Shown here: piece by piece, positions 38,575 through 48,686 of the stretch
Layout: each line of letters begins with the position of its first letter
Numbering within the stretch: position 1 is the first letter of the stretch
Assembly (NCBI GenBank): GCA_029931975.1
Contig: JAOZQY010000005.1
Location: 1 to 64,000, forward strand
From: Bacteroidales bacterium
GTDB taxonomy: Bacteria > Bacteroidota > Bacteroidia > Bacteroidales > GCA-2748055
Reading direction: 5' to 3'
DNA length: 64,000 bases
Notes under the pieces: generated by a model
Databases searched by the model: none
The model's input: the letters and a program-made list of their open reading frames with translations, nothing else
What the model was told of the DNA's origin: nothing
Made by a program: the position numbers and the translations under genes

Positions 38575-41121
38575 ATGAAAATTAAAGTAACAGTGCTTTT
38601 ATGCATGCTCTTAGCTGCATACAGTCAAAACGTGGTGGCAGGCACAGCACCACCAGCCGATTCGCTCTCCCTATGGGTCAACGGAGCCTGCGGGATGTGC
38701 AAGACCCGTATCGAAGCCACTGCACTTAAAGTGAAAGGTGTTAATAGCGCTTCCTGGGACAGGGAGACACATATGCTCACCCTGAGCACTGATCCTGAAA
38801 AGTTTAAATCACATAAACTGCATTATAAAATTGCCAGTGTGGGTCACGATACCCGTGAGATGCTTGCCCCCGATCCGGTGTATAATGCCCTGCCCCAATG
38901 CTGCAAGTACAGGGATCATATTCAGGAACTCAACGATGATGAAGGTAAAGGAGACATCACAGGCAGCGTCTTTGAAAGTGGTGATGACAACATCACCATT
39001 CCTTTAACAGGAGCCAATATCTACTGGGCGGGGACCACCATCGGGACCAGCTCCGATGCTGACGGAAATTTCTTCATCGATCTGATGGAGGGGGCCCATT
39101 TTCTGGTGGTAAGTTTCGTGGGATATCCAAATGATACCCTTCATGTTTCGGAACCATCAGAAGTAGAGGTAGAGTTTTCCAGGGCGGTGATGCTCGAAGA
39201 AGTACAGGTGGTACACCGGATCAAGTCCACTTCTGTGGCTTTCAACAGTGCCTTCCATATCCAGAACATTCATGAAAAGGAGCTGACCAAGGCAGCCTGC
39301 TGCAACCTCTCTGAAAGTTTTGAAACCAACCCCTCGGTGGATGCCGGATTTACAGATGCCGTTACCGGCACCAGAAAGATTGAGATGCTTGGACTGGCGG
39401 GACCCTATGTGCAGATTACACGCGAAAACATGCCTGACGTAAGGGGTCTCTCGGCCCTCTATGGCCTCACATATATTCCCGGGACATGGATCGAGGGAAT
39501 ACAACTGAATATGGGAGCAGGCTCTGTGGTCAATGGCTTTGAGAGTATCACGGGACAGATCAATGTGGAGCTCCGTAAACCTGAAAATAGTGACAGACTC
39601 TATCTCAACGTGTATGGCAACAGCGATGGAAGAATGGAAAGTAATATCCTTAGCGCTTACCTGATGAATGAAAAATGGAGCGGCAGCCTGCTGCTTCATG
39701 GGAACAGCAGACCCTTCCAACAGGACCACAATCAGGATGGTTTTGTGGACCATCCCACAGGAAATCAGCTGGTGGCGCTAAAGCGCTTCAAATACAGCGG
39801 GGAGAACGGTGTGCAGAGTCAGCTGGGAATAAAGGTGGTCTGGCTTGATCACCTGGGTGGACAGCTGGACTTCGATCCGGAAACACCCCGTGATCAACAA
39901 TCCTACTGGGGGTCGGGAAATATTACCAAACGTCTGGAAGGCTGGGCCAAGATTGGTAAGGTTTTTGAAAATAAACCATTTGCCAGCATGGGCTTCCAGC
40001 TATCAGCCTTGCTCCACAGTCAGGATGTCTATTTCGGTGTGACCGACTACCTGGCAGAACACCAGTCGCTGTACGCCAACCTGATCTACCAGTCAATCCT
40101 GGGTTCTACCAACCACCAGTACCGGACCGGACTTAGCTTCCAGGCCGACACATATGATGAAACCGTAGGGGCAACTCAATACCTGAGGAGGGAGCTGGTC
40201 CCGGGAGCCTTCCTTGAGTATACCTTCAACCACCTTGATCTTTTTACAGCGGTGGCAGGTATCCGTGCCGACTACCACAATAATTATGGTGCCTTTTTTA
40301 CGCCCCGGCTTCACCTGAGATATGAACCAATAGAAAAAACCGTATTCAAAGCTTCAGCAGGAAGGGGACAGAAAACGGCTTCAGTTTTTGCTGAAAATAT
40401 TGGCATCTTTGCCAGCTCCAGAAGCCTTTTCCTTGACAATAATAGCGATGGCAAGCCCTATGGACTTGAAGCAGAAGTGGCATGGAGCTACGGGCTCAAT
40501 TTCGCCCAGGGATTCAGCCTGGGAACCAGAGAGTCGGTCTTCAAAATTGATTACTACCATACCCGCTTCCAGAACCAGGTGGTGGTTGACCTGGACCGTA
40601 ATCCCCGAGAGGTCCATTTCTACAACCTGGAGGGAGATTCCTGGTCCAACAGCATGCAGGTGCAGCTGGATACGGAGCCCCTTGAACGTTACGATATCAG
40701 GATCGCCTACCGCTTCAACGACGTACAAACCACCTATGGAGATAAATTGAGGCCCCGGCCACTGGTCGCAAAGCACCGGGCCTTTATCAACATGGCCTAT
40801 GCCACCCTTAAGCAGTGGAGCGTTGATCTGACCTGGAGCTGGCAGGGTCCCAAGCGCATTCCCGGTACTCAAAGCAATCCGGCACCCTACCGACTTCAAG
40901 AATATTCACCGGCTTTCTCCCTGGTAAACCTCCAGCTGGGAAAAACCCTCTTTGAGCGACTCGAGCTTTATGCAGGAATCGAAAACCTGCTGGGCTTTGT
41001 ACAGGAAGATCCTATCCTGGCCAGTGAGGATCCCTTTGGACCATGGTTTGACAGTTCTATGATCTGGGGACCTGTTTATGGAAGGAAGTTTTACGGGGGA
41101 CTCCGTTTCCGGATAAACTAA
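38575..41121 (+). CDS. TonB-dependent receptor with N-terminal heavy-metal-associated (HMA) domain and carboxypeptidase-like domain
   Basis: GACGMCKTRIEATALKVKGVNSASWD HMA motif; TonB plug/barrel; AACCNLSESFETNPSVD. Confidence 0.88.
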   Translation: MKIKVTVLLCMLLAAYSQNVVAGTAPPADSLSLWVNGACGMCKTRIEATALKVKGVNSASWDRETHMLTLSTDPEKFKSHKLHYKIASVGHDTREMLAPDPVYNALPQCCKYRDHIQELNDDEGKGDITGSVFESGDDNITIPLTGANIYWAGTTIGTSSDADGNFFIDLMEGAHFLVVSFVGYPNDTLHVSEPSEVEVEFSRAVMLEEVQVVHRIKSTSVAFNSAFHIQNIHEKELTKAACCNLSESFETNPSVDAGFTDAVTGTRKIEMLGLAGPYVQITRENMPDVRGLSALYGLTYIPGTWIEGIQLNMGAGSVVNGFESITGQINVELRKPENSDRLYLNVYGNSDGRMESNILSAYLMNEKWSGSLLLHGNSRPFQQDHNQDGFVDHPTGNQLVALKRFKYSGENGVQSQLGIKVVWLDHLGGQLDFDPETPRDQQSYWGSGNITKRLEGWAKIGKVFENKPFASMGFQLSALLHSQDVYFGVTDYLAEHQSLYANLIYQSILGSTNHQYRTGLSFQADTYDETVGATQYLRRELVPGAFLEYTFNHLDLFTAVAGIRADYHNNYGAFFTPRLHLRYEPIEKTVFKASAGRGQKTASVFAENIGIFASSRSLFLDNNSDGKPYGLEAEVAWSYGLNFAQGFSLGTRESVFKIDYYHTRFQNQVVVDLDRNPREVHFYNLEGDSWSNSMQVQLDTEPLERYDIRIAYRFNDVQTTYGDKLRPRPLVAKHRAFINMAYATLKQWSVDLTWSWQGPKRIPGTQSNPAPYRLQEYSPAFSLVNLQLGKTLFERLELYAGIENLLGFVQEDPILASEDPFGPWFDSSMIWGPVYGRKFYGGLRFRIN

Positions 41122-41147
41122 TTATATTTGGATTTGAAAATGTAAGC

Positions 41148-42410
41148 ATGAAGATGTCCCGGACCCTCACCCTGCTGTTTCTGATGCTTCTCCCTGCACT
41201 CAACGGCCAGGAGGTTGAGCTCATAGACTGGGACTATGAAATCGATCTGCTGGGCCGGGAGCTGGCAAAGAAACACCCCGATCTGTTCTTTCAGACCGAT
41301 TCAACCTGGTTCTTTCATGAAATGAGACAGCTTGCGGCGCAAACTGCCGGAAAAACCACCTTTCAGATATCGGTCAGACTACAGCAGGTGCTGGCCTTAA
41401 TGGGCGATGCTCAAACCCGGATCAATTATCATTATATGATCGAAAAATCCCAAATCCTCCCCTTTAAGTCTTACTGGTTTGAGGATGGAATATACATGAT
41501 GGAAACGGACAGGATGTACGAGGCGCTGCTTGGTAAAAAACTAATTGCTATAAATGGGGTTTCCATTGAAGTAGTGATTGATTCGCTGGCCACCTTGCTG
41601 GTGAATAAGAATCCATCGGTAGTGAAAAACAGCATCCCCCGCATGCTCACCTGGTTTCAACTGCACGAATACTTTGGATTTGCCACAGGCGATGATATCT
41701 CCTTAACACTTAGGAAGTCATCCGGAGAAGAGATTGAAGTTGTAATCAATTTGCCCGCAGAGCCGGGAGAAATGCTTGCCCTCCAACCGAAACCTATGCC
41801 CCTGGGATGGCAGGATCAAAAATCGTTCTTCTGGGATCACTATCTGGAAGATGAGCATCTTTACTATATCCAGTATAACCGTTGCTGGAGCCGCGAGGTA
41901 GAAGAGGAACATGGTTCTGGTGCCTCGGCCCTGTTCATGCCCTCTTTCAAGGATTTTGAAAAACAGGTACTCCCGGTGTTGAGAAAGAAGAAAATTGACA
42001 GACTGGTTTTCGATATGCGCTTCAACAGGGGTGGATATGCACCCCAGGGAACTGAATTTATCAGAAAAATCTGCAAATCACTGCCCAGGGAACATGGTGA
42101 TATTTTTGTACTCATAGGGAGAACGACACGGGCATCTGCCATCATTAATACGGTGGATCTTATTAATAGTGCGGAAGTTGTGCTTGTAGGAGAAGAGACC
42201 GGCGGAAAACCTAACTTTTTTGGAGAAGTCAGGCGATTCGTACTGCCTGAATCCAGGATTATAGTCTCTCACTCCACGAAGAGCTTTCGCTTGCTGGACG
42301 AGGATCTTCCCACCATCGCACCCGATTTGATGGTGCCAATCGATTATGAAAGCTACATGAAAGGGATAGATCCGGCCATTGAAGCCGTCCGTCACCACAT
42401 GGACCCCTGA
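41148..42410 (+). CDS. S41 family peptidase
   Basis: FDMRFNRGG, RTTRASA, GEETGGKPN motifs. Confidence 0.75.
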   Translation: MKMSRTLTLLFLMLLPALNGQEVELIDWDYEIDLLGRELAKKHPDLFFQTDSTWFFHEMRQLAAQTAGKTTFQISVRLQQVLALMGDAQTRINYHYMIEKSQILPFKSYWFEDGIYMMETDRMYEALLGKKLIAINGVSIEVVIDSLATLLVNKNPSVVKNSIPRMLTWFQLHEYFGFATGDDISLTLRKSSGEEIEVVINLPAEPGEMLALQPKPMPLGWQDQKSFFWDHYLEDEHLYYIQYNRCWSREVEEEHGSGASALFMPSFKDFEKQVLPVLRKKKIDRLVFDMRFNRGGYAPQGTEFIRKICKSLPREHGDIFVLIGRTTRASAIINTVDLINSAEVVLVGEETGGKPNFFGEVRRFVLPESRIIVSHSTKSFRLLDEDLPTIAPDLMVPIDYESYMKGIDPAIEAVRHHMDP

Positions 42411-43088
42411 CTACTTCTCCAGGATAAGACCCTGCACAATCAGGTATTGGGCCGCAATATAAGTAAGCATAATCAGGAAGCCCGCCAGCGGAATCGCGCT
42501 GTGGAACTTGTTGAATGCAATCATGCTGTCGGAAAGCAAAAACAGCAGAGAACCAAAAAAAACCAGTTTGAAGCTGAGGTCCCCCACTCTTCCCGAACGG
42601 TTCAGGGCCATCATGGACATAGCTATAAGCGAAAGGGCATAGACAGCAATAATTGGTCTCATCATCCCCTCCATACCCGGGAAAAGAAGCATGAGCATTC
42701 CTGAAATATAGGCCAGGAAAAAGATGGATATCCAGGGGTTTTTCTGCACAAAACCCTTTCCCCCATACTCTCCAAACTTCGAGTAGATATATATATAAGT
42801 CACCTGGGCAAAGAAAAAAGCTCCCACACCGGCAAAGAAGAAGAGTTCATTATTCCCGGAGAACATCAGGAAGTTATCTCCCAGCCAGGAGAAGAAAAAA
42901 GCGATCAGTACCACGACTGTAAAGGCAGTTTTCTGTTTGTTCTGCAAGAAATAAACCGCGATCCAGATCATGATTAGTGGTTTCACCGCATACTCCATCT
43001 GAATATAGTCCAGGAGCCTGCCTGTTAGCTCAATTATAACAATAAGAGCAAAGATCAGGTGCATTAAAAGGGAAGTGTTCTTCTTCAT
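42411..43088 (-). CDS. Lysoplasmalogenase (YhhN family)
   Basis: Polytopic; FSWLGDNFLMF and YhhN-like TM pattern. Start placed at MKKNTSLL. Confidence 0.75.
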   Translation of the reverse strand: MKKNTSLLMHLIFALIVIIELTGRLLDYIQMEYAVKPLIMIWIAVYFLQNKQKTAFTVVVLIAFFFSWLGDNFLMFSGNNELFFFAGVGAFFFAQVTYIYIYSKFGEYGGKGFVQKNPWISIFFLAYISGMLMLLFPGMEGMMRPIIAVYALSLIAMSMMALNRSGRVGDLSFKLVFFGSLLFLLSDSMIAFNKFHSAIPLAGFLIMLTYIAAQYLIVQGLILEK

Positions 43089-43153
43089 AGCAGCAGGGTT
43101 TAGAAGGGTAAATATAATAAATGACTTGAATGGAGCATATTTTTTCACTGGTT

Positions 43154-43171
43154 TGCGCAATCGATTGTACA
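43154..43171. promoter_or_regulatory. Candidate LacI operator, copy 1
   Basis: TGCGCAATCGATTGTACA (core palindrome CAATCGATTG) just upstream of TAACTTTG (43179-43186) and the lacI start at 43196. Confidence 0.6.
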
Positions 43172-43195
43172 CTTTTTATAACTTTGTCTGAAACC

Positions 43196-44224
43196 ATGTA
43201 TAAAAAACAGCACGTTACCATCCATGATATTGCCAGGGAGCTGAATGTTTCAGCTTCAACTGTTAGCCGTGCACTTCAGGATCATCCCAGAATCAGTGAA
43301 TCGACCAGAGAAGCTGTAAAAAAAACCGCAAGTCGGCTCAATTACCAGCCCAATGTGATGGCCTCTTCCCTAAGAAGAGGGAAAAGTAAAACTGTAGGAG
43401 TGATCGTTCCAAGGATCAACCGGAATTTTTTTGCCAACGTGATTGGTGGAATGGAGGAACTCCTGGCCACTTCAGGATATCACCTGATAATTTGTCAGAC
43501 GAAGGAAAAGCTGGAAAATGAGGTGGCAGCCATCCAGACCCTGATTAATGCACGTGTAGATGCGGTTCTGCTCTCTATCTCCATGGAAACAACCCGGAAC
43601 GATTATATGCACATACTCACCGAACGTGGGATCAGGCTTTTCTATTTTGACCGTGTACCCGCCGGCACCAAGAATGGATCAGTGGTGGTGGATGACCACC
43701 TGGGCGCTTACTTGAGTGTCAAGCACCTGCTGGGACAGGGTTACAGGAAGATCCTCCATGTTTCAGGTTCAGAACATATCAATATCTACCGTTCCAGGAA
43801 AGAGGGATACCTGCAGGCCATGCATGAAGCCGGCATGGATGTGCCCCAGGCCTGGATATTACACAGGGACCTGGTGCAGGAAGGCGGTGAATCTGCCTTT
43901 CTTACTGGAATGAAAATGAAAAAGAATCCGGATGCCTTCTTCTGTGCAGGGGATTTTGCGGCCCTTGGTATAATGCGGGCTGCAAAACGAGCGGGAATTT
44001 CCATACCGGGCAACCTGGGAGTAAGTGGCTTCGCCAATGAACCCTTCACTGCCTTCCTGGAACCTTCCCTGACCACCGTTGACCAACGGGGGAGCGAAAT
44101 GGGCCGGATGGTTGCTGAAATGTTCCTCAAATGCGTGGAAGAGGACAGTGTATCAAGCACATGCAGGCAGACAATTTTAAAACCCCAGCTTATTATACGT
44201 GACAGTTCACTCTTAAACAAATAA
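43196..44224 (+). CDS. LacI-family transcriptional regulator
   Basis: VTIHDIARELNVSASTVSRALQDHPRISESTREAVKKTA HTH; start moved from 43130. Confidence 0.95.
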   Translation: MYKKQHVTIHDIARELNVSASTVSRALQDHPRISESTREAVKKTASRLNYQPNVMASSLRRGKSKTVGVIVPRINRNFFANVIGGMEELLATSGYHLIICQTKEKLENEVAAIQTLINARVDAVLLSISMETTRNDYMHILTERGIRLFYFDRVPAGTKNGSVVVDDHLGAYLSVKHLLGQGYRKILHVSGSEHINIYRSRKEGYLQAMHEAGMDVPQAWILHRDLVQEGGESAFLTGMKMKKNPDAFFCAGDFAALGIMRAAKRAGISIPGNLGVSGFANEPFTAFLEPSLTTVDQRGSEMGRMVAEMFLKCVEEDSVSSTCRQTILKPQLIIRDSSLLNK

Positions 44225-44235
44225 ACAGATATATT

Positions 44236-45075
44236 ATGGAAGTCAATTATGAAGTAAGATTTTCCAACCATCCCGACGATGCCAAGCATTATGGGACGGA
44301 CAGACTTAGAAAGGAATTCCTGGTAGAGAAGCTAATGATACCCGGAGAGATCAACATGGTCTACTCCATGAACGACCGATTTATTGTGGGCGGAGCTGTT
44401 CCAGACACAGAACTGGAACTTATCTCCATTGACCCCCTTAAGTCAACACATTTTTGCGATCGTCGCGAACTGGGAATCATCAATGTGGGTGGCGCAGCCA
44501 TCATCCGTGTGGATGGCACCGATTTTAATCTGAATTTCAAGGATGCACTCTATGTGGGTGCGGGATCAAAGCAGATTCTTATGATAAGTAAAGAGAAAGC
44601 AAATCCTGCACATCTCTATTTCAACTCTGCACCTGCCCACCAGGCCTTCCCCTGTAAAAGAGTAAGTCTGGCCGATGCAGATGTGGCTGAGATGGGTGCC
44701 CCTGAACAGTCCAATGCCAGGACAATCAATAAACTGCTGGTCAACTCGGTCATTGATACCTGCCAGCTGCAGATGGGAATGACAGAGTTAAAACCCGGAA
44801 GTGTATGGAACACCATGCCTCCCCACCTGCATGACCGGCGTATGGAGGCCTATTTTTATTTTGAAGTTCCAGATGGTCAGGCCATCTGTCATTTTATGGG
44901 CGACCCCAAAGAAACCAGACATATCTGGATGCAAAACGAGCAGGCAGTTATTTCACCTCCCTGGTCGATCCACAGTGCCGCCGGCACAAGCAACTATATC
45001 TTCATATGGGGCATGGCCGGTGAGAATCTTGATTACGGGGATATGGACCTGATCCAGCCCGATGAAATCCGATAA
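44236..45075 (+). CDS. kduI: 5-dehydro-4-deoxy-D-glucuronate isomerase
   Basis: 279 aa; KduI signatures (MTELKPGSVWNTMPPHLHDRRMEAYFYFEVP). Confidence 0.97.
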   Translation: MEVNYEVRFSNHPDDAKHYGTDRLRKEFLVEKLMIPGEINMVYSMNDRFIVGGAVPDTELELISIDPLKSTHFCDRRELGIINVGGAAIIRVDGTDFNLNFKDALYVGAGSKQILMISKEKANPAHLYFNSAPAHQAFPCKRVSLADADVAEMGAPEQSNARTINKLLVNSVIDTCQLQMGMTELKPGSVWNTMPPHLHDRRMEAYFYFEVPDGQAICHFMGDPKETRHIWMQNEQAVISPPWSIHSAAGTSNYIFIWGMAGENLDYGDMDLIQPDEIR

Positions 45076-45085
45076 AAGCTATAAG

Positions 45086-45877
45086 ATGTCACAACAACTA
45101 TTTGATCTGAAAGGCAAAACTGCCCTTGTTACCGGTGGAACGCATGGTCTTGGGATGGCCATAGCTACGGGACTTGCCAATGCAGGAGCCACCATTGTTA
45201 TCAATGATGTATTCGCAGATAAACTTGAGGCTGCCAAAAAAGCGTATGCAGAGAAGGGAATCCATATCCAGAGCTATGTGCTGGATGTCACCGATGAAGC
45301 TGCAGTTGAAAAGACTATTCCTTCCATAGAAAAGGAAGTTGGTCCCATCGATATCCTGGTCAACAATGCGGGGATTATAAAGCGGATCCCCATACTTGAG
45401 ATGAAAGCAGAAGAGTTCAGACAGGTACTGGACGTGGACCTTACCGGACCTTTTATTATGGCCAAGGTAGTAGCACGGGGAATGATGGAAAGAGGCCAGG
45501 GCAAAATCATCAATATGTGTTCCATGATGAGCGAGCTGGGAAGGAATACCGTATCGGCCTATGCAGCTGCCAAAGGGGGACTGAAAATGCTCACCCGAAG
45601 CATGGCCACCGAATGGGCCAGGTTCAATATTCAAACCAATGGTATTGGTCCGGGTTACTTCGCCACTGCCCAGACAGCACCCATCCGTGTGGACGGACAT
45701 CCGTTAAATGAATTTATCATAAACCGTACACCTGCCGGTCGCTGGGGTGATCCGGAGGATCTGGCTGGCACAGCTGTATTTCTTGCGTCAAAGGCCTCCG
45801 ATTTTGTAAACGGACAGGTGGTCTATGTGGATGGAGGCATCCTTGCTACCATTGGAAAACCCTCCAATGAAGAATAA
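45086..45877 (+). CDS. kduD: KduD / gluconate 5-dehydrogenase-like SDR
   Basis: LFDLKGKTALVTGGTHGLGMAIA; NNAGI; YAAAKGG; follows kduI. Confidence 0.9.
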   Translation: MSQQLFDLKGKTALVTGGTHGLGMAIATGLANAGATIVINDVFADKLEAAKKAYAEKGIHIQSYVLDVTDEAAVEKTIPSIEKEVGPIDILVNNAGIIKRIPILEMKAEEFRQVLDVDLTGPFIMAKVVARGMMERGQGKIINMCSMMSELGRNTVSAYAAAKGGLKMLTRSMATEWARFNIQTNGIGPGYFATAQTAPIRVDGHPLNEFIINRTPAGRWGDPEDLAGTAVFLASKASDFVNGQVVYVDGGILATIGKPSNEE

Positions 45878-45905
45878 AAGATAGACAACATACAAATTTG
45901 AAATC

Positions 45906-47159
45906 ATGCAAAGATCATTCATCATATGCCTGTTTGTGGGAATACTAACACTATCCTGCAGTTCAAATCCCAAAATTACACTGCGTATTTCCAATCCCAT
46001 GGATCAGACCCGCAGTGATGCGATCGTTTTGCTGTCCAGAGGAGAGATCAGTAGTTGGACCAGCATTCCTGAATTGCAGCTACCTGTGCTGAAGGATGCT
46101 CGCGGCGAATTCATCCCCTGTCAGGCAGATGATCTGGATGGTGACGGAGACTGGGACGAATTGTTTGCCCTATGTGATCTGGAAGCAAAGGAAAGTAAAA
46201 ACCTCGTACTGAGCTTTATCTCCCCGAAAAAGTATCCTGTTTTTCCTGCCAGGACTAACCTGCACCTGGGTGATGCCAAAGATAATTACCGTAAACTGGA
46301 GCGGGCCGACAGACTGGAAGGAGTCTCCTTTCATAATTATTCAGGCCGCACGGCTGCCGCCTTTCAAATGGAGGGACCCGCCTGGGAGAACGATCTGGTG
46401 GGTTTCAGGAACTACCTGGACCAGCGCAACGGACTGGATATTTTTGGAAAAACCACCACTAAAATGGTACTGGACAGTGTGGGCATAGAAGGTGGTCCCA
46501 GCTACCATGAACCGGGCTGGTGGGGATCTGATGTGCTTAAGGTGGGAACCAGCCTGGGTGCCGGTGCCATAGGCTATATGTACAGGGACTCTATTTATAG
46601 GGTGGGTGACAATGGATCGGGGACCTATGAGGTAATGTTCCGGGGATCGCAACGTAGCCGGTTCAATCTGAATTATACAAACTGGATGCTTGAGAATGAG
46701 GTACTTAATGTGCATCACCAGGTAGAAATTACAGCTGGACGCCATTACTACCATGGTCTGGTAACATACTGTGGGACGGAAGAGAGCCTCTCCCTGGTTG
46801 TGGGCATAGTGAACATGAAAAGCGATAAGCTTCATGTCATTAAGCTAAATGATCACTATACCGGACTCTATACCCTGGACCATCAGGCAGAAGATAGTAC
46901 CATGCTGGCCATGGCCCTGGTGGTTCCCAGCAGCTGCCTGAAACTGGCAGGGGAGACCAGGGATATGGGTAAGGGTGTTATACAGACCTACTACGCACTA
47001 TTGGATGCGTCTCCGGGCGATCCGGTTCCCTATCGCTTCTACTCCCTATGGGAGAAGGAAGATCAGAAGTGGAGCTCCCCGACGGAGATTGAAAATCTTC
47101 TGAAAACTGATGCTGAGCGATGGACCCAGTCTGTGGTTTATCCAGGTCAACACCACTAA
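45906..47159 (+). CDS. DUF4861 family secreted lipoprotein-like protein
   Basis: Lipobox-like LTLSCSSN; family recalled from kdu/TRAP context. Confidence 0.7.
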   Translation: MQRSFIICLFVGILTLSCSSNPKITLRISNPMDQTRSDAIVLLSRGEISSWTSIPELQLPVLKDARGEFIPCQADDLDGDGDWDELFALCDLEAKESKNLVLSFISPKKYPVFPARTNLHLGDAKDNYRKLERADRLEGVSFHNYSGRTAAAFQMEGPAWENDLVGFRNYLDQRNGLDIFGKTTTKMVLDSVGIEGGPSYHEPGWWGSDVLKVGTSLGAGAIGYMYRDSIYRVGDNGSGTYEVMFRGSQRSRFNLNYTNWMLENEVLNVHHQVEITAGRHYYHGLVTYCGTEESLSLVVGIVNMKSDKLHVIKLNDHYTGLYTLDHQAEDSTMLAMALVVPSSCLKLAGETRDMGKGVIQTYYALLDASPGDPVPYRFYSLWEKEDQKWSSPTEIENLLKTDAERWTQSVVYPGQHH

Positions 47160-47231
47160 TTTTATTACATTGAATGAACTACGAGCACCATAAAAATTAT
47201 TTCGGAATTAAAGCAATAATTCATATAGCAT

Positions 47232-48209
47232 ATGCAGATCAGATCGCTTCTCCTTACCACGCTTTTTATTCTCTTGCTTAGTGGCTGCGCACAAGAAAAG
47301 CAGGGTACAGTTCTGAAACTGGCCCATGGGCTTGATCCCTCCCACCCGGTTCACCAGGCCATGGTTTCCATGGCCGACCGCTGCAAAGAAATTTCAGACG
47401 GACAACTAAGCATTGATATCTATCCAAGCGGTCAGCTGGGTTCCGAGCAGCAATGTGTAGAACTACTTCAGATTGGAAGCCTGGCCATCACCAAGGTATC
47501 TGCTGCCGTTATGGAGAGTTTTACCGAAGAGTTCAAGGTACTTGGACTGCCCTATATATTCAGGTCCAGGGAGCACTCCTTCAAAGTACTCGACGGGGAA
47601 ATTGGAGATGAACTGCTCCTGAGTACTGAACCCTTCTGGATCAGGGGACTCTGTTTCTATGATGCAGGAAGCCGGAGTTTCTATACCATCGACAAACCAA
47701 TAAATCACCCGGACGATCTGAAGGGGATGAAAATCAGGGTCATGAAAAGTATCACAGCCATGGAGATGGTGAAGGCCCAGGGGGGTTCCCCCACCCCCAT
47801 CTCCTGGGGAGAACTCTATACAGCTTTGCAAAGTGGTGTGGTGGACGGAGCAGAAAATAATCCCCCCAGCTTCTACACCAGTCACCACTACGAGGTCTGC
47901 AAATATTACAGCCTGAACGAACACACCATGGTTCCGGATGTGCTGATTATCAGTCAGAAAATATGGAGAAAGCTAAGCGAGCAGGAAAAACTCTGGTTGC
48001 AACAGGCAGCAGACGAATCGGTAGCAGTTGAGCGAAAGTTATGGGCTGAATCCGAAAAGGAATCCTTGAGGATCGTACAGGAAGCCGGGGTTAAAATCAA
48101 TTATCCTGATAAGGAACCCTTTGCCAAAAAGGTCACAGAATTATTGGAGTCGTATCGTGAAAACGAAAAATTATTTGATCTGATTAACCGTATCAAAGCA
48201 GTAAATTAA
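47232..48209 (+). CDS. TRAP transporter solute-binding protein (DctP family)
   Basis: LKLAHGLDPSHPVHQAM, IDIYPSGQLGSEQQCVELLQIG, MKIRVM, GVVDGAENNP. Confidence 0.93.
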   Translation: MQIRSLLLTTLFILLLSGCAQEKQGTVLKLAHGLDPSHPVHQAMVSMADRCKEISDGQLSIDIYPSGQLGSEQQCVELLQIGSLAITKVSAAVMESFTEEFKVLGLPYIFRSREHSFKVLDGEIGDELLLSTEPFWIRGLCFYDAGSRSFYTIDKPINHPDDLKGMKIRVMKSITAMEMVKAQGGSPTPISWGELYTALQSGVVDGAENNPPSFYTSHHYEVCKYYSLNEHTMVPDVLIISQKIWRKLSEQEKLWLQQAADESVAVERKLWAESEKESLRIVQEAGVKINYPDKEPFAKKVTELLESYRENEKLFDLINRIKAVN

Positions 48210-48214
48210 GTATT

Positions 48215-48685
48215 ATGAAATTCCAGAAGAACTTTAACAGGGTATTGGAGGTGTTCCTGGTAATCCTGATGTCAATCCTGGTCGTGGATGTACTATTGCA
48301 GGTATTCAGCCGTTACCTCCTGTCCTCCCCCAGTTCCTTCACAGATGAGCTGGCCGGTTTCCTGCTGATCTGGGTGGGCATACTTGGTTCCGCCTACGTG
48401 GCTGGCAGACATGAGCATCTGGCCATAGATATACTGATTCAGAGGTCATCTCCTGCCAGGCAGCGTAATTTACGTTTTGTCATACATGCAATTATCCTTT
48501 TGTTTGCCCTGGGTGTGATGGTGGTTGGCGGTGCAAGCCTGGTCTACAGCCGCTTTGTATTGGATGTGAAGTCGGCAGCCTTGCAACTACCGCTCGGTTT
48601 CGTATATAGTGTTCTACCCATCAGTGGAGCGATCATCGTCTACTATGAGGTCATCCATATGATTGATATAAAAAAATCCAAGTAA
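48215..48685 (+). CDS. TRAP transporter small permease (DctQ family)
   Basis: 156 aa, 4 TM, position between DctP and DctM. Confidence 0.9.
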   Translation: MKFQKNFNRVLEVFLVILMSILVVDVLLQVFSRYLLSSPSSFTDELAGFLLIWVGILGSAYVAGRHEHLAIDILIQRSSPARQRNLRFVIHAIILLFALGVMVVGGASLVYSRFVLDVKSAALQLPLGFVYSVLPISGAIIVYYEVIHMIDIKKSK

Positions 48686-48686
48686 T

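Noticed and set aside
39157-39753. 198-aa ORF antisense to the TonB receptor
   Set aside because: Shadow ORF, no recognisable family.
42336-42352. CAATCGATTA match resembling the LacI palindrome
   Set aside because: Inside the S41 peptidase coding region and lacks the outer TG/CA arms; likely chance.
45098-45700. 200-aa ORF antisense to kduD
   Set aside because: Shadow ORF of a well-supported SDR.
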